A stretch of 5,544 bases of DNA from contig JAISTN010000210.1 of assembly GCA_031272565.1 (NCBI GenBank), positions 1 to 5,544 on the forward strand, read 5' to 3'. This document shows, piece after piece, positions 1 to 5,544 of the stretch. Both the position numbers and the translations under genes were made by a program. Source of the stretch: Bifidobacteriaceae bacterium. GTDB lineage: Bacteria; Actinomycetota; Actinomycetes; Actinomycetales; WQXJ01. The first letter of the stretch is position 1. Each line of letters opens with the position of its first letter. The notes beneath the pieces are model-generated. The model made no database searches and had not been told where the DNA came from. It saw nothing but the letters and a program-made list of their open reading frames with translations.

Positions 1-2
1 CC

Positions 3-1154
3 TTGACGGGGCTGGTGACGGGCCGCACTGGGGCCGATGCCGCTCTGGAGGGGCGCGGCATCGGCCCAGCCGGTGGCCGGGCAGGCGGGCCCGATGGCGC
101 GGTCAGGCCAAACGGTGGCCGGTCCGCGAACGGCATCGGGCACCTACCTGGTGGGGGCGTGGCGGCGGCCCGGGCCCGTTGGCTGCCCCGGCTGGAGAAC
201 CTTGACCCGCGGCGTGAGTTGCGGGTCCTCGCAGCGATGGGCGGGGTGCTGCTGGGGCCAGGCGACCCGGGTTGGCCGGCCGGGCTGGAAGACCTGGGGC
301 CGGCCGCGCCGTTCGCTCTGTGGGTCCGCGGAGCGGCCGGGGCACCCGGCCGGCTGACCGAACTGCTGGGCCGCTCGGTTGCCATCGTCGGTTCGCGGGC
401 CTGCACGGCCTACGGCGAATCGGTCACCGCCACCATCACCGGCCAACTGGTGGAGGCCGGTTTCGCCATCGTTTCCGGCGGGGCCTTCGGCATTGACGCC
501 GCCGCCCACCGCGCCACGCTGGCGGCCGGCGGTTTCACGGTGGCGGTGATGGCGGGGGGAATCGACCGGCTGTACCCGCCGGGCAACGACGCGCTGCTGC
601 GGGCCATCACCCGCGAAGGGGTGGTCGTGTCAGAACTGCCGCCCGGTTCGGCGCCGCGCAAGGAGCGCTTCTTGGACCGCAACCGGCTGATCGCGGCCAT
701 GGCCCAGGTGACGGTGGTGACCGAATCTGGCTGGCGGTCCGGCGCCCACCGCACCGCCGCCGTGGCGGCCAACCTGGCGCGGCCAGTGGGGGCAGTGCCT
801 GGCCCGGTGACCTCGGCCATGTCGGCGGGCTGCCACCGGCTGATCCGGGAGGGGGCCGCCACGCTGGTGACTGACGCCCGCGATGTGCTCGAACTGGCCG
901 GGCCCCTCAGCCAAGCCCCGGCGCCGCCGCCAGGGGCCGAACCGCCGGGGCCGCTGGACGGTCTGCCGCCCCTGGACCGCCGCCTCCTGGACGCCTTGCC
1001 TCTGCGCCGGCCGGCCGGGGTCAACACCCTGGTGACCGCTTCCGGGCTGGCCACCTCACAAGTCCTGGGCGGGCTGGCCCGGCTAGAACGAGCCGGCCTT
1101 GCCATTGCCCAAGCCGGCGCTTGGCGCCGGGCACCCCAACCACGAACGGAGTAA
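3..1154 (+). CDS. dprA: DNA-processing protein DprA (Smf), probably 5'-truncated by the window
   Basis: DprA binds incoming single-stranded DNA in the cytoplasm, shields it and loads RecA during natural transformation; many species that are not known to be competent also keep it. Residues are numbered from codon 3. The Rossmann-like DprA core runs from about residue 85 to 295: GSR at 130-132 followed by AYG, SGGAFGID at 158-165 with H169, IDRLYP from 187, SELPPG at 210-215, RFLDRNR at 222-228, E241 followed by WRSG at 244-247, and PGPVTS at 266-271 followed by SAGCH. Residues about 320-378 form the C-terminal winged-helix (DprA_WH) domain. The first codon in frame is TTG with only two bases before it, no ribosome-binding site is visible and no upstream stop exists, so the true N-terminus is probably outside the window. 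Residues about 8-55 are Gly/Ala-rich low complexity ahead of the conserved RWLPRLENLD segment, which is unusual for the family. The core motifs look intact. The TAA stop lies six bases before the next gene. Confidence 0.96.
   Translation: MTGLVTGRTGADAALEGRGIGPAGGRAGGPDGAVRPNGGRSANGIGHLPGGGVAAARARWLPRLENLDPRRELRVLAAMGGVLLGPGDPGWPAGLEDLGPAAPFALWVRGAAGAPGRLTELLGRSVAIVGSRACTAYGESVTATITGQLVEAGFAIVSGGAFGIDAAAHRATLAAGGFTVAVMAGGIDRLYPPGNDALLRAITREGVVVSELPPGSAPRKERFLDRNRLIAAMAQVTVVTESGWRSGAHRTAAVAANLARPVGAVPGPVTSAMSAGCHRLIREGAATLVTDARDVLELAGPLSQAPAPPPGAEPPGPLDGLPPLDRRLLDALPLRRPAGVNTLVTASGLATSQVLGGLARLERAGLAIAQAGAWRRAPQPRTE
1109..1130 (+). other. Two overlapping, mutually exclusive hairpins at the end of dprA
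   Basis: Stem A pairs CCAAGC (1109-1114) with GCTTGG (1119-1124) around a CGGC loop. Stem B pairs CCGGCGC (1114-1120) with GCGCCGG (1124-1130) around TTG. They share bases, so only one can form at a time. No U-run follows, so this is not a classical intrinsic terminator. It sits about 30 bases upstream of the next start codon and could affect ribosome access or mRNA processing, but short GC stems are common by chance in DNA of this composition. Confidence 0.35.
1148..1151 (+). promoter_or_regulatory. Ribosome-binding site of the surface-protein gene, inside the end of dprA
   Basis: GGAG lies nine bases before ATG 1161, a normal Shine-Dalgarno spacing, and abuts the dprA TAA (1152-1154). It supports ATG 1161 as the start over internal GTG codons. 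Because the site is within dprA coding sequence, translation of the two genes is probably coupled. Confidence 0.75.
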
Positions 1155-1160
1155 CCGAAC

Positions 1161-1361
1161 ATGTCATCACCACGTCATCAGGCCACGCCTCACCTCTTGG
1201 GCCGGCGTCGGGTGCTGCGTCATGGCCTTGAGTGGGTTCGCGGCGCCCGCCGCCACGCCCGCCGCCACCCCCGCCGCCGGGTGGCTCTGCTGGCCATCAC
1301 CGCGGGGGTCCTGGTGCTGGGACTGGGCCTGACCGCCGTCATTCACCGGGCCGCCGATGCC
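1161..1361 (+). other. Long N-terminal signal region with one hydrophobic segment
   Basis: Residues 1-40 are rich in Arg and His (R15-R17, R30-R31, R34-R35, R38-R40). A single hydrophobic stretch follows at residues 41-61 (VALLAITAGVLVLGLGLTAVI), then HRAADAA. An AxA-type signal peptidase I site is plausible after residue 67 (A65-D66-A67). Long basic n-regions are typical of large actinobacterial surface proteins. If cleavage fails, the protein would be an N-terminally anchored membrane protein. Confidence 0.8.
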
Positions 1362-4300
1362 GCCCCCCAAGGCTATGTGGCGCCCTACACCTGGGTGTCT
1401 GGCAACTTCGGCAATGGGAACGGCGGCACTTACCTGGGCCGTTTGGTCAACACCGACACCTCCAGTAAGGCCGTGGCGCCATACGCCTTCTGCATCACGG
1501 CCGGGGCGGCCAGCCCCATCGCCTTGCAGGATGCCGGCACCAGGACCGGTGGCATCTACTCCCAGATGGGGTTTGTGCTGGGCCGCCACTCGGGCGAGAC
1601 GGGCGACTTGACCCCCCAGGCCATCTCCTACCTGGCTCACCTGTACTTCGACACTGGCAACAACCAGAGCGCCGACACTTCCAGGGCTCTGATCAGGCAA
1701 AACACTCCCAAGGCGACCTCCGGCCCGGCGATTGTGGCCCGCGCGGAGGCACTTTGGGCGGAGGCTGCCCTGCTGATGGGCCAGCCGAAGCTGAGTCTCA
1801 GCCTGGGGACGCTGGACCAGGCCGCCAAGACCATGCCGGTGCGAATCGAACTGCGCAACGCCGCCGGCACCAAGACCATGTCGGCACCCGTCACCTTGAC
1901 CCTGACCCGCACGGCCGGGACCGGCCAGGCCACCTTCGTGGCGTCCAAGTCCTACAAGGTGACGGTCAACACCGTGGCGGTGGGCAGCACGCTCCAGGTG
2001 CCGGTGACCTTCACGGGGACGGGCAGTTGGCGCATCGACGCCGCCACCACGGCCCAGTTCCCGGGCAACGCCATGCGGGTGTTGAGCCAGCCCGGCCACC
2101 AGACGGCGGTAGCGGCAGTGGCCCAGGTGGCAGCCACCCCGGCGGCGGCTAGTTTCACGGTCGGCGCCAATCAGGCGGTGGTGACCACCAAGGCCTCGGC
2201 CCAGGGCAAGGCGGCCGTGGGCGACACGGTGACGGACACGGTGACGATCAGCGGCGGGTGGCCCGGCGACACGCTGACGGTGACGGCGGCGCTGTGGAAG
2301 GTGTCCGGCCCGGGCACCGCCCTGCCCGGGCAAACCGTGGGCGTGCCCACCGGTGCCCGCCTGTTGTACACCGCCCCGGCGGTAGCGGTGAAGCTGAACG
2401 CTCAGGGCGCCGGTTCGATTTCGGCCGGCCGCTACACCATCAAGGCGGCCGATGGCGCCGGCTGGTACACCTGGCGGGTCTCGACCGCCGCCACCGCCTG
2501 GACCAAGGCGGCTACCCACAACTTTTCGGTGGCGGCCGAATCGTTCCAGGTGCTTCAAGCGAAGGCGACCATCAGTTCCCGGGCGATGGTCCCAGGCGGG
2601 GCCGTACCGGGCCAGGCAGCTTCAGACCAGGTGACCTTGAAGGCGGGCTGGCCGGGCGACACGCTGACCGTCAAGGCCACCCTGGTTAGGCTGCCGGATG
2701 ATCCGGCCGGGCCAGCGCCCAAGTCCAGCGCTGCCCGCCCGGCCGGGGCCGTTGACGTGGCTGGCCCATTCACCAAGAAGGTGACGCTGGACGCCCAAGG
2801 TGCGGCCACCATCACAGTTGGCAATTACACGTTGGGGCCGGACGACCTGGGCTGGCTGACCTGGCGGATTGAGACCACCAATTCCACCAGTGGCAACACG
2901 GCTGGGCGCCAGGCGCCTTACGGCATGGCCTCGGAGACGTTCCTGGTGACCCAGCCGCAAGGCCCAACGGTCACCACCCAGGCTTCGTCCGCGGTGGCGG
3001 AACCCGGCCAGGGCCTCAGTGACCAACTGCTGGTCGACGCCCACGGGGCCAACTTGGCAGCGGCCCCGGCGGTGATCGAGTCAACCCTGTGGGGTCCGTT
3101 CCAGACGCCGCCCACCACCTCCCCCAACTGGCCGCAGGACGAATCGTTGGTGGTGGGCACGGTCCTAACCACGGCCAACCGGGCCGGTACCTTCACCAGC
3201 CCGGCGTTGACGGTGACCGAGCGGGGCTACTACACCTGGACGGCTCGGGTCCGCCCAGTCGCCGCCGCCGTCTACACGCCGGCCCTGTCGGTGGCATTGA
3301 CGCCAGGGGCCGGTGGTTCCCTGTCAGTGCTCGGGGCGGCCACCGGCCTGCCGGGCGGGGTTTCGACTCCCGCCACGGTGCAACTGTTCCGGCTGGGGCC
3401 GGACGGTTTGGCGACCGGGGGCAGTGAGGTGGCGGTTCCAGCAGGCGGCGCGGTCACGTTGGCGGCGGGGTCCGATGGCGTCCGCGGCTGGGCCGAGGTC
3501 GCCGCGCTGCCGGCGGCCACCTTGGCCGGCGGTGACGGCTGGTATGGCGTGCGCCTGGCGGTGCCGGCCGGTGACAGCGCGGCCGGGGATGGCCGGGTGG
3601 AGGCCGCCTCTTCAGGGTTGGAGGATCCGCTGGCGGTGGTCCAGGTGACCACCCAGGACGACGGCAGCTTGACGTTTGGCTTCGGCGCTGATGGCACCGC
3701 ACCCGGGGTAGCGGTGGCGGACCTGCCCCGGCCGGCCGCCAGCGAGGCCCAAGCGGACCAGATCTACCCGGAGTTCGTCTCCGCCTTTGGTGAGGCGGCG
3801 GAAACCACGGTGGTGCCCTGGAGCCCGCGCGTGGTGACCCAGACTTCGCTGGCGGTGGCCAGCCCTGGGGCTGAACTGACCGACCGCCTGGAGTTGACCG
3901 GCGGGCACCCCGGCACCGCCTATCAGATCACGTCGGTTTTGTATGGGCCGCTGGAGGCCAGGCCAGAGCTGGCCGCGGCCGCGCCGGCAGGCACGCCGGT
4001 GGCCGGCTCCGTGGTGACGGCAGTGGTGGCGGGGCCAAACGGCTCCGCTGTGGCCACCACCCCGGCGGTGATGGTCGACACCCAGGGCTACTACGTCTGG
4101 GTGGAGTCCATCCCGGAAGACCTGGAGGCGGCTGCCTCGCGCGGCTGGCAAGGCCAGTTCGGGGTCGCCCAGGAAACCACGGTGGTGCCATATGCCCCCG
4201 CTTTGCGGTCGGACGCGGTCATCACCGTGGCCGAGCCGGGCGGCCAGGCCCACGATGAACTGTTCTTGAGTGGTGGGCGGCCCGGCGCCAGCGGCACCCT

Positions 4301-5544
4301 GGAGGTGGCGTTGTACGGGCCGTTCACGGACAGCCCGGTACGGGACTACGGCCCCGCGGACCAGGCGACCGATGGCGACCAGGCGTCCGGTGGCGATCAG
4401 GTGTCCGATGGCGACCAGGCGGCCGGCGCTGCCTGGACCACCGGGGAGGTCCAGGCAGGCGAAGACACAGCCGCTGGCGGAACTGGACGGCTAGCCGGGA
4501 ACCAGGGCGAGGATCTGGCCGAAGACCCGGGTGAAGACCCAAGCGAAAACCCGGCTGAGGACCCGGCGGACAGTGGGCCGGGCGACATCGGGCAGGCGGT
4601 AGGAGCGCCGCCGGCGGAGGCGCCGGAAGTGCAGCGGTTCACCACCGAAGTCGAGTTCGATGAGGCGGGCGGGGCGCAGGTCCAGACCCCGCCGGTAACC
4701 CTGACCGAGGGCGGTTACTACGTCTATTCGGGTGTCTTCACCCCGGCGGGCGATGATCTGCCGACGCCGGAACGTTTTGGTGAGGCCAGCGAGACCCTGT
4801 TTGTGCCGTGGCGGCCGGACATCCAAACGAGGGCCTCGGCCGAGGTGGCCGTGGTGGGCGCGGCACTGACCGACCACCTGGCAGTGCGGGGCCTGGGCCG
4901 TGAAACCGCCGAGGTGGAAGCGCTCCTGTATGGGCCGTTCGCCACCCAACCGGAGCCGGCGGCCGAAGTGCCCGCCGATGCGCCCTTGGCCGGCCGCGTG
5001 CACCTGACGGTCACCGGCGACGGCAACTACACCACGCCCGCGGTGCGGGTCTCGCTGGCTGGCTACTACACCTGGGTGGAGCGCGTCGCGGCCGGCGGTG
5101 AGGGCCGGGTGCTGGCCACCGCCACCGAGTTCGGCTTGGTCGAAGAAACCACACTGGTCACGCCCTATCAGCCCGAGGTCACCACCAAGGCCTCCAGCCT
5201 GGGGGTCAGCCCGGGGGCGGTCATCTTCGACACCGGACAGGTCACGGGGCTGCCGCCGCTGGACCAGCCGGTCACCATTGTGACCACCCTGTACGGGCCG
5301 TTCGAGGCCCAGCCGGAGTTGGCGCAGTCGGTGCCGGCGGACGCGCCGGTGGCTGGCCAGGTCGAGGTTGAAGTGATGGGCGATGGCGAATACACCACGC
5401 CGGGCGTGGTGGTCAACCAGCCGGGCTACTACGTCTGGGTCGAAGCCATCGAACCGTCGCTGGAGGACGGCCTGGCTGGGTTCAGCGGCCGGTTTGGGGT
5501 GGTGGCGGAGACCACTCTGGTGAACCCGCCGGAGCCGGAGGCTC
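1161..5544 (+). CDS. Giant secreted repeat-containing surface protein (putative adhesin), 3' end outside the window
   Basis: The frame is open for 1461 codons from ATG 1161 to the window edge without a stop. I see a signal anchor (residues 1-67), an N-terminal domain with the protein's only cysteine (C111), a beta-rich domain (about 210-340) and seven tandem beta-rich repeats (341-1457). The repeats share a Thr/Ser-rich first strand, a Trp/Tyr-rich strand typified by LYGPF, a GYYxW strand and a closing ETTxVP strand, which suggests an immunoglobulin-like stalk. From memory, similar uncharacterised proteins occur in many actinomycetes, often with a sortase signal at the C-terminus; here that part is not visible. 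Adhesion or surface-fibre function is inferred from the architecture, not from a recognised catalytic motif. The start is supported by GGAG at 1148. The gene follows dprA by six bases with no terminator between. R3 and R5 carry large insertions. No membrane segment is evident after the signal region. Confidence 0.93.
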   Translation, partial: MSSPRHQATPHLLGRRRVLRHGLEWVRGARRHARRHPRRRVALLAITAGVLVLGLGLTAVIHRAADAAPQGYVAPYTWVSGNFGNGNGGTYLGRLVNTDTSSKAVAPYAFCITAGAASPIALQDAGTRTGGIYSQMGFVLGRHSGETGDLTPQAISYLAHLYFDTGNNQSADTSRALIRQNTPKATSGPAIVARAEALWAEAALLMGQPKLSLSLGTLDQAAKTMPVRIELRNAAGTKTMSAPVTLTLTRTAGTGQATFVASKSYKVTVNTVAVGSTLQVPVTFTGTGSWRIDAATTAQFPGNAMRVLSQPGHQTAVAAVAQVAATPAAASFTVGANQAVVTTKASAQGKAAVGDTVTDTVTISGGWPGDTLTVTAALWKVSGPGTALPGQTVGVPTGARLLYTAPAVAVKLNAQGAGSISAGRYTIKAADGAGWYTWRVSTAATAWTKAATHNFSVAAESFQVLQAKATISSRAMVPGGAVPGQAASDQVTLKAGWPGDTLTVKATLVRLPDDPAGPAPKSSAARPAGAVDVAGPFTKKVTLDAQGAATITVGNYTLGPDDLGWLTWRIETTNSTSGNTAGRQAPYGMASETFLVTQPQGPTVTTQASSAVAEPGQGLSDQLLVDAHGANLAAAPAVIESTLWGPFQTPPTTSPNWPQDESLVVGTVLTTANRAGTFTSPALTVTERGYYTWTARVRPVAAAVYTPALSVALTPGAGGSLSVLGAATGLPGGVSTPATVQLFRLGPDGLATGGSEVAVPAGGAVTLAAGSDGVRGWAEVAALPAATLAGGDGWYGVRLAVPAGDSAAGDGRVEAASSGLEDPLAVVQVTTQDDGSLTFGFGADGTAPGVAVADLPRPAASEAQADQIYPEFVSAFGEAAETTVVPWSPRVVTQTSLAVASPGAELTDRLELTGGHPGTAYQITSVLYGPLEARPELAAAAPAGTPVAGSVVTAVVAGPNGSAVATTPAVMVDTQGYYVWVESIPEDLEAAASRGWQGQFGVAQETTVVPYAPALRSDAVITVAEPGGQAHDELFLSGGRPGASGTLEVALYGPFTDSPVRDYGPADQATDGDQASGGDQVSDGDQAAGAAWTTGEVQAGEDTAAGGTGRLAGNQGEDLAEDPGEDPSENPAEDPADSGPGDIGQAVGAPPAEAPEVQRFTTEVEFDEAGGAQVQTPPVTLTEGGYYVYSGVFTPAGDDLPTPERFGEASETLFVPWRPDIQTRASAEVAVVGAALTDHLAVRGLGRETAEVEALLYGPFATQPEPAAEVPADAPLAGRVHLTVTGDGNYTTPAVRVSLAGYYTWVERVAAGGEGRVLATATEFGLVEETTLVTPYQPEVTTKASSLGVSPGAVIFDTGQVTGLPPLDQPVTIVTTLYGPFEAQPELAQSVPADAPVAGQVEVEVMGDGEYTTPGVVVNQPGYYVWVEAIEPSLEDGLAGFSGRFGVVAETTLVNPPEPEA
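1362..1787 (+). other. N-terminal domain with the sole cysteine, thioester-domain-like
   Basis: Residues about 68-209. After an aromatic-rich strand (APYTWVSGNFGNGNGGTY) comes YAFCITAG with C111, followed by a helix-rich part: TPQAISYLAHLYFDTGN (Q153) and a segment through RQNT (Q180) to ARAEALWAEAALLMG. Cys-containing first strand plus helical bundle is the order seen in TQXA/thioester domains of Gram-positive adhesins, where a Cys and a Gln form an internal thioester that reacts with host or substrate amines. I do not see a strict TQxA motif; PQAIS is the closest. The domain identity is therefore an inference. Confidence 0.45.
1788..2180 (+). other. Beta-rich domain between the N-terminal domain and the repeats
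   Basis: Residues about 210-340. Alternating hydrophobic and Thr/Ser-rich strands (MPVRIELRN, APVTLTLTRT, LQVPVTFTGTGSWRIDAA) suggest a beta-sandwich, ending in an Ala/Val-rich linker just before R1. It lacks the LYGPF, GYYxW and ETT signatures of the repeats, so it is listed separately. In similar actinobacterial surface proteins, as I recall them, such a domain commonly follows the Cys domain. Confidence 0.5.
2181..2558 (+). repeat. Surface-protein repeat R1 (126 aa, diverged)
   Basis: Residues 341-466. It opens with VTTKAS, then DTVTDTVTISGGWPGDTLTV, has GWYTWRV in place of GYYxW, and closes with AAESFQV in place of ETTxVP. The LYGPF signature is replaced by LWKVSGPG. R1 and R2 share GWPGDTLTV, so they form an N-terminal subgroup. 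Confidence 0.75.
2223..2246 (+). repeat. Perfect 12-bp tandem duplication (DTVT DTVT)
   Basis: GACACGGTGACG occurs twice back to back at 2223-2234 and 2235-2246 in R1. The encoded segment is nevertheless the same length as the matching part of other repeats (for example PGAELTDRLELTGG in R4), so it is not a simple extra insertion. Slippage with compensating loss, or chance convergence, could explain it. Confidence 0.8.
2559..2957 (+). repeat. Surface-protein repeat R2 (133 aa, diverged)
   Basis: Residues 467-599. It carries GWPGDTLTVKATL like R1, GWLTWRI in place of GYYxW, and closes with ASETFLVTQP. It has a longer Pro/Ala-rich loop after TLVRLPDDP than the C-terminal repeats. Confidence 0.75.
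2958..3827 (+). repeat. Surface-protein repeat R3, split by a large insertion
   Basis: Residues 600-889. It opens with TVTTQASSAVAEPG, has TLWGPFQTPP and GYYTWTARVRPV, and closes with FGEAAETTVVPWSP. About 163 residues of unlike sequence separate GYYTW from the closing strand; without them R3 would be about 127 residues, matching its neighbours. Confidence 0.75.
3264..3752 (+). other. About 163-residue insertion inside repeat R3, possible nested domain
   Basis: Residues about 702-864; both borders are approximate. The segment is Gly/Ala/Val-rich with alternating strands (LSVALTPGAGGSLSVLG, ATVQLFRLGPDGL, GWAEVAALPAATLAGGDGW, LTFGFGADG) and lacks the repeat signatures. It could be a separate beta domain nested in a loop, or decayed copies of the repeat: GWYGVRLAVPAG faintly resembles the GYYTWTARV strand. 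I do not recognise a family. Confidence 0.55.
3828..4199 (+). repeat. Surface-protein repeat R4 (124 aa, typical)
   Basis: Residues 890-1013. All signatures are present: VVTQTS, SPGAELTDRLELTGG, VLYGPLEARPEL, GYYVWVESI, FGVAQETTVVPYAP. It is a good reference for the module because it has no insertion. Confidence 0.88.
4359..4430 (+). repeat. Four 18-bp tandem units encoding DQxxxG/A hexapeptides
   Basis: Units begin at 4359, 4377, 4395 and 4413 and encode DQATDG, DQASGG, DQVSDG and DQAAGA. The DNA copies (GACCAGGCGACCGATGGC in the first) differ at a few positions. The unit length is a multiple of three, so copy-number change would keep the frame. Confidence 0.88.
4515..4574 (+). repeat. 12-bp-period tandem repeat encoding Glu-Asp-Pro tetrapeptides
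   Basis: The encoded run is LAED PGED PSEN PAED PADS, five imperfect four-residue units with a 12-bp DNA period (GAAGACCCG-like cores at 4521, 4533, 4545 and 4557). It is in frame, highly acidic, and follows the DQxxxG repeats within the same loop insertion. Confidence 0.75.
4818..5174 (+). repeat. Surface-protein repeat R6 (119 aa, typical)
   Basis: Residues 1220-1338. Signatures: DIQTRAS, LTDHLAVRGLG, LLYGPFATQPEPA followed by VPADAPLAG, GDGNYTTPAV, GYYTWVERV and FGLVEETTLVTPYQP. It is closest to R7: both have the VPADAP loop and the GDGxYTTP strand. Confidence 0.88.
5175..5531 (+). repeat. Surface-protein repeat R7 (119 aa), last before the window edge
   Basis: Residues 1339-1457. Signatures: EVTTKAS, TTLYGPFEAQPELAQ followed by VPADAPVAG, GDGEYTTPGV, GYYVWVEAI and FGVVAETTLVNPP. 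The closing strand leads into NPPEPEPEA-like Pro/Glu residues rather than the usual VPxxPxVxTxAS junction, so the repeat array may end here. Confidence 0.86.

Larger units (their letters stand above)
4353..4604 (+). other. Acidic low-complexity insertion in the R5 loop (84 aa)
   Basis: Residues 1065-1148 contain 20 Asp/Glu and one Arg, with many Gly, Ala, Pro and Gln, so they are probably disordered and strongly negative. The segment holds two short tandem repeats (4359-4430 and 4515-4574). The matching loop in R4, R6 and R7 is only a Pro/Ala-rich run of about ten residues, so this is a local expansion. Calcium binding or spacer roles are possible but unproven. Confidence 0.75.
4200..4817 (+). 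repeat. Surface-protein repeat R5, enlarged by an acidic insertion
   Basis: Residues 1014-1219. Signatures: AEPGGQAHDELFLSGGRPG, ALYGPFTDSP, GYYVYSGVF and FGEASETLFVPWRP. The loop between the LYGPF strand and the next strand (RFTTEVEFDEAGG) holds an 84-residue acidic segment; without it R5 would be about 122 residues, the normal size. Confidence 0.85.

Noticed and set aside
410..1162. Antisense reading frame (250 codons) opposite dprA
   Set aside because: The + strand carries unmistakable DprA motifs over the same bases, and the antisense product is Arg/Ser/Pro-rich shadow sequence.
1203..1226. Possible Tat (twin-arginine) motif, RRRVLR, at residues 15-20 of the surface protein
   Set aside because: The hydrophobic core begins only at residue 41, too far away, and the region has many other Arg and His residues; a Sec-type signal with a long basic n-region fits better.
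1167..2558. Long antisense reading frame (463 codons) opposite the N-terminal part of the surface-protein gene
   Set aside because: It is rich in Gly, Arg and His with no recognisable domain and lies opposite a well-supported coding frame; long antisense frames are expected at this GC content.
2693..2707. Perfect palindrome GCCGGAT-G-ATCCGGC
   Set aside because: It lies inside R2 coding sequence, has a one-base centre and no neighbouring partner site; likely chance in GC-rich DNA.
3612..4253. Antisense reading frame (213 codons) opposite R3-R5
   Set aside because: It shows no domain and a biased composition, and it mirrors the repetitive + strand gene.
4359..4430. Regularly spaced short repeats, considered as a CRISPR-like array
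   Set aside because: The units are contiguous 18-bp copies without spacers and are in frame within a protein; they are a coding minisatellite.
2181..5531. Intramolecular Lys-Asn isopeptide bonds in the stalk repeats
   Set aside because: The only first-strand Lys (VTTKAS in R1 and R7) is replaced by Gln, Arg or other residues in the remaining modules, and no conserved Asn partner is visible.

Overview
The window is GC-rich (roughly 70% by eye), tightly packed and coded entirely on the + strand. Both proteins have the codon and amino-acid make-up of a high-GC Gram-positive, so the likely source is an actinomycete (Actinomycetota). The DprA sequence and the type of surface protein both fit that phylum; I cannot name a genus.

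Layout: (1) 3-1154 is the 3' part, probably most, of dprA, the single-strand-DNA-binding, RecA-loading protein of natural transformation. It has an intact Rossmann-like core and a C-terminal winged helix. (2) Six bases after the dprA stop, at ATG 1161, a very large reading frame begins and stays open to the last base (1461 complete codons, no stop), so its 3' end lies outside the window. It encodes a secreted, modular surface protein, probably an adhesin or fibrous wall protein. The order is: long Arg/His-rich n-region and signal anchor; an N-terminal domain holding the only cysteine of the protein (C111), which looks like a thioester-type (TQXA-like) domain; a beta-rich linking domain; then seven tandem repeats (R1-R7) of a beta-sandwich-like module of about 120 residues. 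The C-terminal repeats are recognised by LYGPF, GYYxW and ETTxVP signatures. Two repeats carry large insertions: R3 has about 163 residues of unlike sequence, and R5 has an 84-residue acidic low-complexity segment built from DNA minisatellites.

There is no gene-free stretch over 300 bases. The only intergenic DNA is six bases, and the ribosome-binding site of the surface-protein gene lies inside the end of dprA. The two genes are therefore probably co-transcribed, although no shared function is evident. The most interesting points are the possible thioester adhesin tip, the nested insertion in R3, the fast-evolving acidic loop in R5, and the coupling of a DNA-uptake gene to a giant surface protein gene.
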